A DNA stretch of 60,000 nt from Tubiluchus corallicola (GCA_030141605.1 JAQGDQ010000230.1:126001-186000); one strand, 5' to 3'; counted from the stretch's first letter, positions 30,068 to 42,274 are shown. Translations and numbers: made by a program. The notes: a model not told the origin generated them from the sequence alone.

Positions 30068-33000
30068 TTGCAAAGTATGTATAAAGACTAATGTTCTAAT
30101 GTGAACCAGAATGATTAACTGAAATAGATTTTTTTAACTTTCTCCTGTCAAAACAATAACACATAGCTCCATTTTGTATATCCTTCAATCGCTCATTTGG
30201 CAGACTCTCCGACTTTTGTGTGCCTTAGATCGCCGGTTCAAATCCATAACTTTTTATCTGTTGCCGTTTCTTTTACATATAACGATTATTAACTTTCGTG
30301 GTGTTACGTTAGTTCTTGTGTGTGATGTATCTTTTTATTACTTCTTCTCCTCCCTTCATGTCTCCTGTCCTCCCTCGCTCTTTTCTTTATTTCAGTATGT
30401 TTCTACTTTTACTGTCATTTTTCTTCTTTGTGCGCCTCTATAAACTTGCGATGTGACGCGACAGCCTCTCATTACATTTCTTCGTTCATCACAGAAATGT
30501 GCAACTCCCTCTATCTCTGTGTTCCAATGTTCTCTCTGTCTCTGTATGAAATTTCAATTTTTTATTATTTCACTGTAAGAGGAAAAACGGTTTCAATAAC
30601 AGCCTATTTTGAAATTTAAGGCTATTGAAAAACGTTGACGCGTCAGTCAGTCAGTCACTCATTCAGTCAACATTTTATACAACGTCTTGTGATAAACCAC
30701 CACCAAGTTCAAAATTTTGTGGCACACGACACTGCGTCTCAAGTAAAGCTGCGTTACTCGTCACGTAGTATCTAGATAATAGAATATTAAGAGAACAAAC
30801 TATCTGTCGTCGCTGTTATTTGTGTTGATTAGAGGCAGCTCAATGACAGCAGGAAATAAGACCTAGCCGTTCATCACGTTTGTACAACCACTATGATCAC
30901 CTATTCGAATGTTGCGTGAATATTTTGTTATAGATGAGGATGAGTTTTCATATCCTACCCCATTTTCAAATACGAAAATGTATATAATTTTAACACCTAT
31001 AATAATGCCAAAATCTTTCTGAAAATTAAATCATACGTTAGAAACTTAATTAGCGACGGGTGAGCCCAACTAGTGATGGCATCACAATTGAACATAATTT
31101 TTAACAGCACAAGCATTCCACGAGCGTGTTGCACGTGTCTGCAATAGCGAAACTTGTAGTACAGTGCTTCTGTACAACATTCAGCGTAGTGTTCAAAAAC
31201 TCAGTAAAATTTAAATGCAAAATTGAAATTTCAAGTTTACAGCTGTGCTCATGAATAAGCTGTCGTACGTGTGCACTACATCACAGATGAACACATCTGA
31301 CCTGGGAGGTTACGCACCTGTTTTATTATTGTGCTCCGCGTTTCCGAGATACAGACGCTAGTGCCCATCAATCTAACAAATGGCGAAATGTATGTGATAG
31401 CAAATAATCAAAGCATTCGTAACACACTCTTCCCTAACTAAGCAAATGTATAAACTATTTTATATTACCAATAAGATCAATAATGTATTTTTGGTGATCT
31501 AGTGGTGTACACTGGGATGGCGATATAGTGCAGTTGGCTAAGATTTACACGAGTCTTTCAAACAGGTAAGAGTAATGCCAAGGAACATAACTTTGTTTAG
31601 AAAGTTTTTTGTGATTACTTTTCTTTCCCTTCAACCAAACCTCGCGACATTTGCTGCATTTAGTGAACGCTATACATTATGACGTTTGGTAAAATATTCT
31701 TTTCTATGACAGTCAATTAGTCAGCCAGCCAGTCAGTCAGTCAGTCAGTCAGTCAGTCAGTCAGTCAGTCAGTCAGTCAGTCAGTCAGTCAGTCAGTCAG
31801 TCAGTCAGTCAGCCAGTCAGTCAGTCAGTCAGCCAGTCAATCAGTCAGTCAGTCAGTCAGTCAGTCAGTCAGTCAGTCAGTCAGTCAGTCAGTCAATCAG
31901 TCAGTTAGTAAGTCAGTCAGTCAATCAGTCATCAACTATATCAGCTAAATTACCATACTTGGTCAGTATTGCTCTTGGATCTGGTACTAGCAAGACGTGC
32001 TGTTAGGTTTCAAGGTGACCTTAACTATAGAACAGTTCTGATCCACAATTACGACGAGTTTGCTGATTTATAGAAATAAACCCGTGATAAATCACAGGCT
32101 TAAGTGTTCATTTTAACTAATCTTGAAACTGGCTTCTCTTTCCCAAGTTATACATTGCCACTTGGACCAGACATTCTGGATCTTATCTCAGCCACATGCC
32201 CAGTGACGTGGATTCTTTGGGAGCAGTCTTTCGGAGAATTCTTTCGGATTCTTGACCAGGTGTAACGATCTGTCATTGTCATGACTTTTTACGTCATATG
32301 TAAGAAATAAAACAGCCTTGTCTCTTTTTACACTGTAGAGCGTAAAGCCCAATAAAGCACATTAAATCACGCTCTTCACAACGTTTTGGTTGAACTTTTT
32401 TTTCGGTTATTTAGTCGACATATTTTTCAGGTCCTAGTTAGTCAGCTAACTTTTTGTACTAAAATTAACCACTAGGTTTCAATTTTGTTCTCTTGACGAC
32501 CTTGTCTCAGTCGACCCAGTAGACATTGAAACGATATGTCACCCGTATAAGTCTTAGATAAAAGCATTAAGCATCTTCTAACTTAATCGCATTTCCCAGT
32601 AAATTATTTTACAGGGTTATTACAGTTTTGCAAGGCCTGCGTTTGAAGTACTATTCAGCAAGCACATTCTCTCTAGTTAAAGTGCGAAAAATACACAGGC
32701 AACGAGTTCTTTGGACAAAATTAAATGTGAATGAAAACATGGCGTCCGTTGCTTGGTCTCCCTTCGTGTCAGACAATGCGTTGTAGAATTTAATACTGAA
32801 GCGTACCATAACTAAATAGTTTCTTTCAGAAAGCCAGATGTACGCGTGTATACCGTCGAGGTAGAAACAGCTGCACCATTGATGGCTTCATTACAAGCAG
32901 GTGAACCAGTGATGATCAATTATCAGCCAAGTTTTGTCGACGGTATGAATGAACATTAATTATCTCGTTTTAGACAATGAGCCACAATCACGCGTAAGGA

Positions 33001-33938
33001 GAGTAAGGTTTAGTGTTTGGCTGATTAACCTTTTTAGTTTGCGAAGTGTAATGAAAAAGACCTTTGGTGCAATACACTAATGCAATATATATTTTAAAAG
33101 CGGATTTAGTAAACAAAGTCTCTTTACTAAAAACGTTGTATATTTTAGAAGTGGAGTAGAAATTCCACATGTATACTGGATGTGGTCTCTCCTTTATCGC
33201 ACCTTCTATAGTTGCTCTTGCAAGGAGGAATACTAGAAAGTATTTGGTTGATCTATCTGTGCGTTTGTGTTGTACTAGTCAGTCAACACTTACTGACTCG
33301 AGCGCCGGAGTCCAAAAGGCTAAAGTTTTAGCACAGCTTTCTGATTTTTAAGAAACTCAAAACGTAAACGTATCTACTAAGATATGGAAACATAAGGAGC
33401 TTTGGCAATTTCTTCAAGTTAAGTATAAGAAAATTGTCATTGAAATGTACTGCACAGGAAAATTATGGTTCAGCTTTGCGGCTTTATTCCAGTAATTTTT
33501 TACAATAAAATAGCCATGACTTTGCTTAACCAACGTAGACGCATCAGTTATAATGTTATGTGATGTGATATGATTATGGGCTTTGCTTTGCTGTTAACAA
33601 GCCTGTATATGCCATTGTTGCTTTCTACACCACTAGATATTGTACAAATTGTGTTGTGTTTTTCGTTAGGTATAGGAAGCACAACAGTTTCTTCCGCTAT
33701 TTTTCACCAAGTGAAAAATCTCGTCGAGGAATCCATTGTTGTCAGTCTAGAGGAAATTAAGAACAGTATCCGTCTATTGACTAGGATGAACCACGTGATC
33801 ACCGAAGGCGCTGGTGCTGCTTCTGTTGCAGCGGCTCTTTCTGGAAGAGCAGGAACCGGAAATATTGCATGTGTTGTCTCTGGCGGCTGCATTAATATTT
33901 CACTTTTTTGTGAACTTTTGCAATGTGAAGACGAGTAA
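24993..33938 (+). CDS. PLP-dependent serine/threonine dehydratase-like enzyme (fold type II), 7 exons, complete
   Basis: Exons 24993-25118, 25268-25403, 26663-26775, 26892-26994, 28457-28571, 32830-32942 and 33670-33938 join in frame into 324 residues; all introns are GT-AG. The start has a good context (AAACATGG). Residue positions: PLP Schiff-base Lys57 in [10 protein letters not shown], the asparagine loop [10 protein letters not shown] (77-88), the phosphate-binding Gly loop GGGG (183-186), and SGG at 306-308, whose Ser normally contacts the pyridine nitrogen. The family deaminates L-serine or L-threonine to a 2-oxo acid and ammonia, usually in the cytosol; eukaryotic relatives include serine racemase. 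The second half ([31 protein letters not shown]) closely resembles bacterial threonine ammonia-lyase-like proteins. The Ser used by serine racemase as second catalytic base is Arg82 here, so racemase activity is unlikely. The substrate is not settled. Confidence 0.93.
25268..25403 (+). CDS. dehydratase exon 2 with PLP lysine
   Basis: Encodes [20 protein letters not shown] and the loop [10 protein letters not shown]. Lys57 is the predicted internal-aldimine lysine. Phase 1 donor CAAG/GTAGGT. Confidence 0.95.
26663..26775 (+). CDS. dehydratase exon 3
   Basis: Encodes [20 protein letters not shown] and [12 protein letters not shown], the segment where the family has CTVVVP and a Lys-Leu-Gly-Ala motif. 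Acceptor ATCTCAG, donor CAT/GTAAGT. Confidence 0.92.
26892..26994 (+). CDS. dehydratase exon 4
   Basis: Encodes the segment ending [14 protein letters not shown], with the conserved HP-x-IAG pattern. Separated from exon 3 by a 116 bp intron. Donor GCTG/GTGAGT. Confidence 0.92.
28457..28571 (+). CDS. dehydratase exon 5 with tetraglycine loop
   Basis: Encodes [20 protein letters not shown] and [21 protein letters not shown] binds the PLP phosphate. Acceptor TTTGTCAG, phase 2 donor ATAG/GTAACA. Confidence 0.94.
28590..29100. repeat. Pyrimidine-rich low complexity
   Basis: TC/TTC-rich intron sequence; long open frames here are compositional. Confidence 0.85.
29673..29850. repeat. (TC)n microsatellite
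   Basis: About 85 units, a few interruptions. Confidence 0.97.
30034..30065. repeat. (TA)n microsatellite
   Basis: About 16 pure units. Confidence 0.95.
30188..30248 (+). mobile_element. tRNA-Lys-like repeat head
   Basis: GCTCATTTGGCAGA resembles an A box, GACTTTT an anticodon loop of tRNA-Lys type, and GGTTCAAATCC is a perfect B box at 30235-30245. The acceptor stem does not close, so this is a SINE head or tRNA relic. Confidence 0.5.
31711..31931. repeat. (GTCA)n tetranucleotide array
   Basis: About 54 units with variants (GCCA, ATCA), inside the large dehydratase intron. Confidence 0.97.
32830..32942 (+). CDS. dehydratase exon 6
   Basis: Encodes [20 protein letters not shown] and [17 protein letters not shown]. 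It follows a 4.3 kb intron. Acceptor TTTCTTTCAG, donor GACG/GTATGA. Confidence 0.93.
33670..33938 (+). CDS. dehydratase exon 7 (terminal)
   Basis: Encodes [48 protein letters not shown] and SGGCINISL to TAA at 33936. In most relatives the SGG is followed by Asn; here it is Cys309. Confidence 0.95.
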
Positions 33939-34230
33939 TATTGGCAAATATTATATATATGTTCATTCACCGAAATATGTATTATTCATTATAGCTATTT
34001 TAAACGACTTTTTTAAATTAAAAGTCTTGTAAGTTGAACTGTGTGTCAAACTTTTAGGACAGCGACTTCCTTAGGCTGGCTAATAACGTGTAAAAGCTTT
34101 TAGATGATTGCACGCATTTCCTTTTTTGAAACGCTGTAACTTTACACCATACGCCATGTTGCAAAATTTCCTGCAATGTTAAACAGAAAAGCAAAAACAA
34201 GTTAATAAAAGATTTCTTACCTTTTTTATT
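33939..34230 (+). other. dehydratase 3' UTR and poly(A) signal
   Basis: AATAAA at 34204-34209 lies about 270 bases after the stop and is the best poly(A) signal. Confidence 0.5.
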
Positions 34231-34249
34231 TTCATCTTTTTGCACTTTA

Positions 34250-35700
34250 ATTATGCATGTACTAGTTACCTGAAATACTGCTGTTCTGAAATATTTTTGC
34301 TTGTATTGTTCAATCTTAGTATAACATGTTGTTACACAAACTTACAATGCAAATAATTTTATTGTAGAAAAGCATCACTATTACAAATACTTTTTACCGA
34401 AAAATTGAATGATCTTTGTTTCAAGTTGAAAATCAATAACAATATTCAAACTTTTGTACATCTCGGAAACAGATGTCCGGAGTTGGAATGGAAGTTACAC
34501 AACTTAATTTATAGGTAACGGAAAAGTGGACTTATGAACATTAATTACTGAAATCTTTTCGACGCTTAATAAACTCATTTTATAAACACGTTTTATAATG
34601 ACTTCAATCAATAATGATGTCAATTAATCTGCGTCGTATTGCATCTCATTCAGGTATGCTTTGATGGCCGGATTTTCTTTTCAACTTTGAAGTTATTTTT
34701 AAAGCATAGTCATAAACTCTTTTTCCACTGATTGTAATGTCACTCGCTTTATCAGCATGATTATAAACTAGTAACCCTTCAGAAGCCTGTTTGCATTAGT
34801 AGTAATTAAACCTCTTTGGTAAAGTAATCATACGCTCCATACTCACAAATTTAATGGATGATAATCAGTTTCGTATGACATGAATGGAAAGCCATTCAAG
34901 CAATGCGAATTTGTCTTGGTTTAATTACCTGTAACTAAGTGAATAGGTCCACCCGTCTCTGGGCGCAATAATGGCGGATTCTATGGCTCACTGACAACAT
35001 CTGACCGCGGATACAAATGGTACCTGTCATCATTCTGTTCAACTCTGACGAACAAAATCGATTAATGTGACCCAGACCGTGCATTTTTCTACTGGCTGTT
35101 AACAACAAAACGCTAGATCCGTGCCGCTTACACTTGTGTAGCATCGTGAACACGCCTTCTTGTGTTAGCTCGTTATTTATCCCCGAGAGAGCCAGCCAAG
35201 CTTTTAATCGCCAGGAGTTTATTCAAGCGAAATGTCAAAGGGAAGCCTTCCTGCCTCCTACTCACGTTTTTCCTCCACGACCTTTAAGCTAACTGATATT
35301 TGTTTCAGTAATTACACTTGCCGCCAGTTGGGGTAATGTTATTCATTTTGACACCGCGTGATTAATTGTTGTGAATAAAGTGGTTTTGAGAAACGAATAA
35401 GTTTGTCGCCTATATACAGGCACGTTGAAATGTGTTTTAAAAGGAGAGATTTTTATATTAATTAACGTTTTTCGTATCCAGGACGTGGGGAAGTGGAGTA
35501 ACATAAAGATAGAATTTTACACGGGTAACACGATTAAGAATAATGCTGATACAGTAATGGCTGTAGTCAGCTTATGACAAGAAAACATAATTTAAAGTGC
35601 ATTAATTCATTATCAAGTTTTAGTTGATAAAATGATCTTCAATATTTATATATGAGTTTAAAATCAGTAATAGGCTAAGACTTAAATGTTTTATATTGAT
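34250..35700. other. Intergenic, no recognised gene
   Basis: AT-rich, with a GC-richer patch at about 34950-35290. A 72-codon minus-strand open frame there has no recognisable motif. Confidence 0.5.
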
Positions 35701-35719
35701 TACTTAAGTAATTAATATG

Positions 35720-35790
35720 GCAGTGATCATATAGTGGTTAGTACATTGCGTTGTTTCTGCAATAACCCAGGCTCGAATCCTGTCACGGCA
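35720..35790 (+). mobile_element. tRNA-His-derived repeat head, copy A
   Basis: Reads as a tRNA-His body: GCAGTGATCATATAGTGGTT (A box), anticodon stem-loop, GCTCGAATCC (B box) and TCACGGC closing the acceptor stem. The anticodon position is GTT instead of GTG, the acceptor stem has a mismatch and the T loop is altered, so it is not a functional tRNA. About 55 bases of 5' flank are shared with copy B, which means a larger repeat rather than a lone tRNA pseudogene. Confidence 0.75.
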
Positions 35791-35921
35791 CCTGTAATAA
35801 CGATGAACTGGTGTGATAAGTAGATAGTGTAGTTGTGATAGATAGGATAATGATACGTGGTGATACACATGAATACGTATAATATAGGATAATGATACAT
35901 TATACATATATCTATATATGT

Positions 35922-36512
<591 letters not shown>

Positions 36513-36597
36513 TATATATATATATGCAATATAGCAATATGCAAATATAGCAATGTATATATATATATATATATATATGTCATCAACATTAATGTCA

Positions 36598-36679
36598 TAT
36601 GTCATCAACATTAATTACATATCATTAATGAATCATATATATGATACATTAATGATATGTAATTAATGTTGATGACATA
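36598..36679. repeat. Near-perfect 82 bp palindrome
   Basis: The left arm begins TATGTCATCAACATTAATTA and the right arm is its reverse complement, with a single mismatched pair near the centre (ATCATATATATGAT). A partial extra copy of the arm start lies at 36579-36597. It sits beside (TA)n sequence and could extrude as a cruciform. Confidence 0.9.
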
Positions 36680-37494
36680 CTGATAATTTGTAATCAAGAT
36701 TACGATATATTAACAGTACATAAATGACAATAATATGTAGTAGTACGATAAAATAGGATATACTAACAATATAATAATGGATTAGTAGTATTGATAGATA
36801 TTAAGATGTTATTTAAGATAACGATTGAACGATTGAATGATAGTATAGGATATGTTGACACAATGGACTAATAATATTGATAGCATCATGATATTAATTA
36901 AGATAACGATAGATAAAACATATGCTAAATATATTGTCAGATGAATAATTTAAATTTTGTATATAATTGAATGTTTTATTTATATGCGACACATTCACAT
37001 ATACGTTTGAACATCGAAAACAAACAGATAAGAATGTTTATGACATAACACATTGTAAAACTTACCATAACATGTATATCATAATTGTGAACAATGTACA
37101 CGCATATAAACTTTTGTACGCATTAGAAATGTACTAACATAGCTTATATCACATAATAATTGTACACAATTTCAACAGTACAATTCGTACACTTACATAC
37201 ATGAAAATCGCCACACTTATGTAATAACGTATAGGAAGGTTTCGACATGACTGCATTTGTGATAAAATTATCTTGGTGAGATGCTCACTAACATAATGCA
37301 GTCACTCATTCAGCACGTAGCTACTTTAATTTTTTAGTAGACAAATTTAAAAACCTGTGTAACGTTAGTAGTACGCAGACTGAAACGTTAGATTATCGTT
37401 ATTTTTTCACTTAACCTGATACTTTTTTAAATTTTTTATAAACAACGGACGAGTAATAGGTTACGACTTAAAATGTTTTATATTGATTACTTAC

Positions 37495-38030
37495 AGGAAA
37501 GGACAAATCACTCAGTATGTTGGGCTTTATTTTATTGTTATCACTTAAACTCAGAAAAATGTAACAAAGAAATTTGCAAAGAAGCGCCTATAAAGCATAA
37601 ATTTAAAATATACTACCTCTGAATAGAAATTTTCAGGCGTGGTGGTTGCCGCCATTCACGTGAAAATCATGACGTAACTGAGAGAATTCGTGACTTTTCG
37701 TAAGCGCGTCGTGGCTTTCCGTAAGCGCGCGCTGCTTAAATTAATTCAAACTTCTGCAGTTTACCAATGTGCACGCAAAAATATTGCAAAATTAGCTATC
37801 CATTTTTTTGTAAAAACTTATTATACTTTTGACGAAGATTGACAGTGCGCTACTTTTCTTTATGGCGAATGACGTCATTGGAAAAAGAATGGGCATTGAA
37901 AATGGGAGTGCCAAAGCATGAAGTGATCGCAACTTTAAAGTGATCTTAATAGTTAGACGAGGTACTTATTGCAGTTTTATTACTAAATCCTTCTAACACT
38001 TTTCGCTTTCTAGAAGGCTTGGCGTTTCCT
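37495..38030. mobile_element. 536 bp insert with TTAA-type target site inside the repeat
   Basis: Copy A has an uninterrupted GATTACTTAAGTAATT. In copy B the same site reads GATTACTTAC, then AGGAAAGGAC, 536 bases, and returns with TTTCCTTTAAGTAATT. The ends are short inverted repeats (AGGAAAGGAC and AGGAAACGCC) flanked by TTAC and TTAA, which suggests a TTAA target duplication with one mutated base. No transposase is encoded. It contains near-repeats (TTTTCGTAAGCGCG and TTTCCGTAAGCGCG) and a TGACGTCA at 37870. Confidence 0.65.
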
Positions 38031-38046
38031 TTAAGTAATTAATATG

Positions 38047-38221
38047 GCCGTGATCGTATAGTGGTCAATACGTTGCGATGTGTCCATAACAACCCAGACC
38101 CAGTTTCACAAAGCCGTCACTAACTTAACGACGTCGTTATTATTAGTTAAGTGAATGTAATAACGACGTCATTAACTTACCGACGGCTTTATGAAACTGA
38201 CCCCTGGATCCTGGTCACGGC
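38047..38221 (+). mobile_element. tRNA-His-derived repeat head, copy B, interrupted
   Basis: Starts GCCGTGATCGTATAGTGGTC and ends GGATCCTGGTCACGGC, the two halves of a tRNA-His body. Its T arm is split by a 106 bp palindromic insert (38098-38203). Its 5' flank is the same as that of copy A but is itself split by a 536 bp insert. Confidence 0.75.
38098..38203. mobile_element. Small palindromic MITE inserted in the tRNA-His-like repeat
   Basis: Inverted repeat arms CAGTTTCACAAAGCCGTC and, reversed from the right end, CAGTTTCATAAAGCCGTC, continuing to GACGTCGTTATTA on both sides. Arms of about 43 bases surround a ~16 base loop. No coding capacity. Confidence 0.75.
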
Positions 38222-38614
38222 ACCAGTAACTGGTGTAGTTGTTTATAAAATCTTTTGTTCAAACTTTTGTCTTGGACACTTTCTTATATGCTCAACTTCC
38301 GTTTCACTCCTTATGATGTTAACTGGACTTGGAAATCTATACGATCACGCAATCATTACTTTAGTGTTACAACATTCAGCTTTATTAGTTAGTGTTTTAA
38401 TTTTATAATCAAGCAATAAAATTTTTAAACAACTACATCAGTTTATTGCAAATGTGATGATTTAGATTTCTAGATATTAGAGTGTAGATACTAGATATTA
38501 GAGAATGCCATAATGGTGTTAACAAACCTAACGATTTCCGTGTAATCATTAATTTAAAGAATCTAAAGATTTAACAGTTAACTAATTTATGGAGATAGAA
38601 GGCTGAAAAATTAA

Positions 38615-38685
38615 ATCAGCCTGGATTCGAACCCAAAACCATGTGGTATCGGGCCACACATTCTGTCGTTTGGCCTATTTTGTCT
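38615..38685 (-). mobile_element. tRNA-derived repeat head (anticodon-like CGA)
   Basis: On the minus strand it has the B box GGTTCGAATCC and a perfect 5 bp anticodon-type stem (TGTGG and CCACA) around a 7-base loop. The acceptor stem is not paired. Probably a tRNA-derived SINE or pseudogene. Confidence 0.5.
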
Positions 38686-38689
38686 GTAT

Positions 38690-39198
38690 TCTCATACTAG
38701 TAGCACGCATTCTGTTAGAGCCACTTATTTACAGTTAAGCCAGGCATTAACTATCACGGTAAATGAGAGATAATTTGGTTACAATCATTTATTCATCTCT
38801 TTGTCAATACAATATATCACGAAAGTTTTAGGTGCCTAGTTTTGTATTCTGGCTTTATTCTAGAACTAACTAAAGCGCAAAAAATATTAGATGTTTGGGT
38901 GACGACAGCTGCACATGATCAGATTCCATTGTCCAATAATCGTAATTGAAGCTTAAATGCTTACAGCTTCTTCCCAGCAATATAAGCTGTGCACTGGTTT
39001 TGGATGGCTGATCTATTAGCTGACCGTTCAAATCAATCATTGGACCGCTGCATTTCAGTTGGCTCGTTTATTATTAATACAACAAGATTTTCGCATGGCT
39101 GTGACAGCCGTAGCTTGTTTTCCGAGGGAGAGAGAAAAAGAGAGAAAGAGAGCGAGACAGATCGATGGAGAGAGAAACGAAAAAAGAGAGAGTGTGTG

Positions 39199-39236
<38 letters not shown>

Positions 39237-42210
39237 AAATTCGTATAAGTTATAAGAATCAAGCGTATAAGAAATAAGGCTACGCAAAAATTGTAGAATT
39301 TATTACGAGTTTATTATGAGCAGAATTTTATGAGCGCATATCCAGTTAAGAACTTCTCTGAGTCTGACTCTTAGTCGACTACACTTCTGTTTCTTTTCTT
39401 GCACACGTTCTTATTTTTCTTTACTGTGCTTCATTACTGTTTTATTCGCTTTGCTTAATTAAATTATTTAACAGAATTATAAAATGTATAATATATATTT
39501 ATTTAATAACATTACCAAATGTGCCGGAGAAATGGCTTACTGAAGCCATAATATTAGCGATAAATAAGTGGTGCAACATTTCAACGTAGTTAAGGTGTAT
39601 AGAACGCTGGATCTTTTTCTGCAAATTTCTTAAAATATTTTACTTCAAAAGTTATAGAACTCGTCTTTTTCCTCGGTGGTTTAGCTGCTTGTAAATTATA
39701 ACTCAATAATTTTTCTTTTCGCAGCTGATGCCTCTTGCAGCTTTTCCTTAAATGGCGAATCCAAACCAAACAAGGAGAATCTCACAGTTTTGAGCGGGTT
39801 TGACTGCATCACTCACAAAACCGATAGAGAAGTGTTATAAACTGCCTGCCGGGCGTCACTGACCGCTTATTTCTCTACAAACAGAACAGAACGTTTTATT
39901 TGCTTGAGAGAAATACTCATTAGAGCCTGGATCCGGATGCGAAAATTACATTTTCTCAGCAGATTTTCTATCAGGTTGAACTGCGGTGATTTGCGGCTTC
40001 ACTGTTCGAATTCACAAGCAGAATTTCGCTGCAGGTATGACGTCAGAGCAACGTCATTCATCCCCAAGATGGTGTTGAAAAGTTCAGTAGCCTGTTGTCA
40101 AATGTTTTAAAGCAAGTATCTTAGCGTTGTCAGTACAGATGCTAAGCACGGCAGTAAGCATTTTTGAAAGTAAAATCAGCAGTGTTGCTGAAGCAGTTTA
40201 CTGCAGGGACTGACACACGATCAACTCTTGTTGAACTCGCTTATTTGCCACAGTCAATAAATTCTGTTTAAATCATTGCAATCAATTTTGTTACATGACC
40301 TGCGAAAATGATTGTTGACATTTTCCCTTTTTCGGTAAACCTCTAATAGGTATCAGGTATATTAGTAGTAATAGTAAATATATTCTATAGTAAACGTATG
40401 TAAGATGCTCGTCCCTTCACGTTTCTCCTCACATTCATGCTTTTATTGTTTCAGAATTTATTTTTAAATGTGTGTTTTTAGTGAAAGTGAAATAAAATTG
40501 AATAAATAAGGTACAATTTTGAATCAAGTAAAATTAAAGAACACTGTGCAAATATTGATCATTCCAACAAAACGGGTTTCATTTCAGCAAAAAATTTCGG
40601 TATTTATAAACGGTTTAAATTAACTGTTGATCCAACTCGTGTTAAATGTGTGTCAAAGTCATTAGGATGTCATTTGCCATTATTTGTCGACCTGTGCAAA
40701 ATGTTATTTTTATAAAAAACGTGATTATTTCATTAACGTCAGACCAAACTTAGAGAGCGTTTATAAAGGGTTCATTAAGACAAGAATGTCTTCTCGATCC
40801 CAAGAGACAGATGTATTGAGAACGCTATTGAAGGAAAATGAGTTTGTGCTGAGCTGAATTTAACTGAGTTGAATAGAGTTAAGTTGAGTTGGGAGTTGAG
40901 AATTGATTTTGAGTTAGTTTGGGACTTTGAGGTCGCTTCAGACTACAGTTGAGATGAGTTCAAACTTCAGTTGCCGACCGAGATGATTAAACGTGGACTG
41001 CTCATAAAGGCTGCGGAGTGTGGGCAGTTTGCATAGAATATTGACATGATAAATCAATATATTTTATCGTTGCATTCACTCTAATGTTGCCATAACACCA
41101 TGACGCACTAAATAGGCCTACTATTCAATGCAGCGTTATAATATCTAGTCAACTGAATTAATTGCATTCGCCACTATTAGTGTATTTTAGCACCAAGCGA
41201 CACTATAGTATTCAACATAGTTTGTATACAGCCGCCAATAATACGCAAACATTCCGAGTAGTGTCAATTTTTCACATCCGTGTCAGTTTGTCCTCACGCG
41301 CAATTTCTTTATTGCTACCATGGAACTCGTCAATATTTATTCCAGTTTACTTGTTCACATCAACGTAAATCGATTGCCTCAGAATTTAGATCGTCACGTA
41401 ATTTACGATATTTGCGTCTGCGTATTATTACAAAATGTACAAATGCCAGCAAGAAAATTACACAAATTTTCATTTCTTGCTGGCATTTATAAGAAAAGAT
41501 ATTTCGTGATTTCCTCTAAAACATATTTGTTTCAATCAAATAGTTACTTAAAAATGCCTTAGAGTAAGACGGCTTTCTTTCACTGTATTCTTAGCTGTGG
41601 TTTTTGGCACAAGAAAATCATTCAAGAAAATGTATGGTGGTTACGGTCAAGCCGTACACGAATATAAAATCCACCCTAGAAACGTTTCTTGCATAGTAAG
41701 TTCATTCCTTTGTAAAATATAATTAAAACAATATAAATATAGTGAAAAGTTTATCATATCCTAATATGTAGACTGCAAACTCTGAAAGTGGACCGACTGT
41801 AGTACATATTCAGCAGCTATGCAGTACTAACCCTTTCCTGCAGACAAAAAGTCTGTACACGGGCTCTTTAAAAACGAAATAAGCTAATCACTTCGATTTA
41901 GTGAATTAACGTAACACTGCGCAAATGCTGTTTATTACTATGTTGCAAAGTTTCTGTTAAACTGCATATAAGCACATAGCATATCTTACTTGCAGTTTTT
42001 CTGAGATAAACTTCGTTTTCATTTACTTTCAAAGCAAAATAATTAGTTTGTACATTTAGGTCTACTTTCCTACAAGCGGTAGCACTGGTTTTATCGATTT
42101 AGCTTTGTGCTTTTCCCATCTATGTATTTTTTTAATCCGTAGCTTTCCTTTTCAGTTTCTGTATCTAATCATCTGTGCCTTCAGTTTTTACGGCTTCTTT
42201 TCAAACTTCT
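38690..42210. other. Intergenic or possible 5' region of the granin-like gene
   Basis: No coding exon recognised. It holds a GA repeat (39125-39232), a TATAAA-like box near 39836 and a possible donor at 40035 with a CRE at 40038-40045 (see findings). Confidence 0.45.
39125..39232. repeat. GA-rich microsatellite
   Basis: Imperfect GA/GAAA array. Confidence 0.93.
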
Positions 42211-42274
42211 AGGCATGTTCGCGTCAGCTAAAGGGCTTCATTGAGAAGCTTTGAGATAGTCTTTGAGCACAGTC

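Larger units (their letters stand above)
28572..32829 (+). other. Large dehydratase intron (4.3 kb)
   Basis: Intron by splice sites. It contains TC-rich and T-rich low-complexity sequence (28590-29100), a (TC)n array, a (TA)n array, a tRNA-Lys-like repeat head and a (GTCA)n array. No coding exon is needed between exons 5 and 6: the protein joins as [12 protein letters not shown] without a gap. Confidence 0.8.

Noticed and set aside
33169-33351. 60-codon frame between dehydratase exons 6 and 7
   Set aside because: Exons 6 and 7 join exactly (FVDG to IGSTT) in frame and match the family without a gap, so this lies in the intron.
33570-33669. 5' extension of the last dehydratase exon frame
   Set aside because: Upstream of a good acceptor at 33669 and not similar to the family.
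35720-35790. Functional tRNA-His gene
   Set aside because: Anticodon position GTT, acceptor mismatch and altered T loop; shared flanks show it is a repeat.
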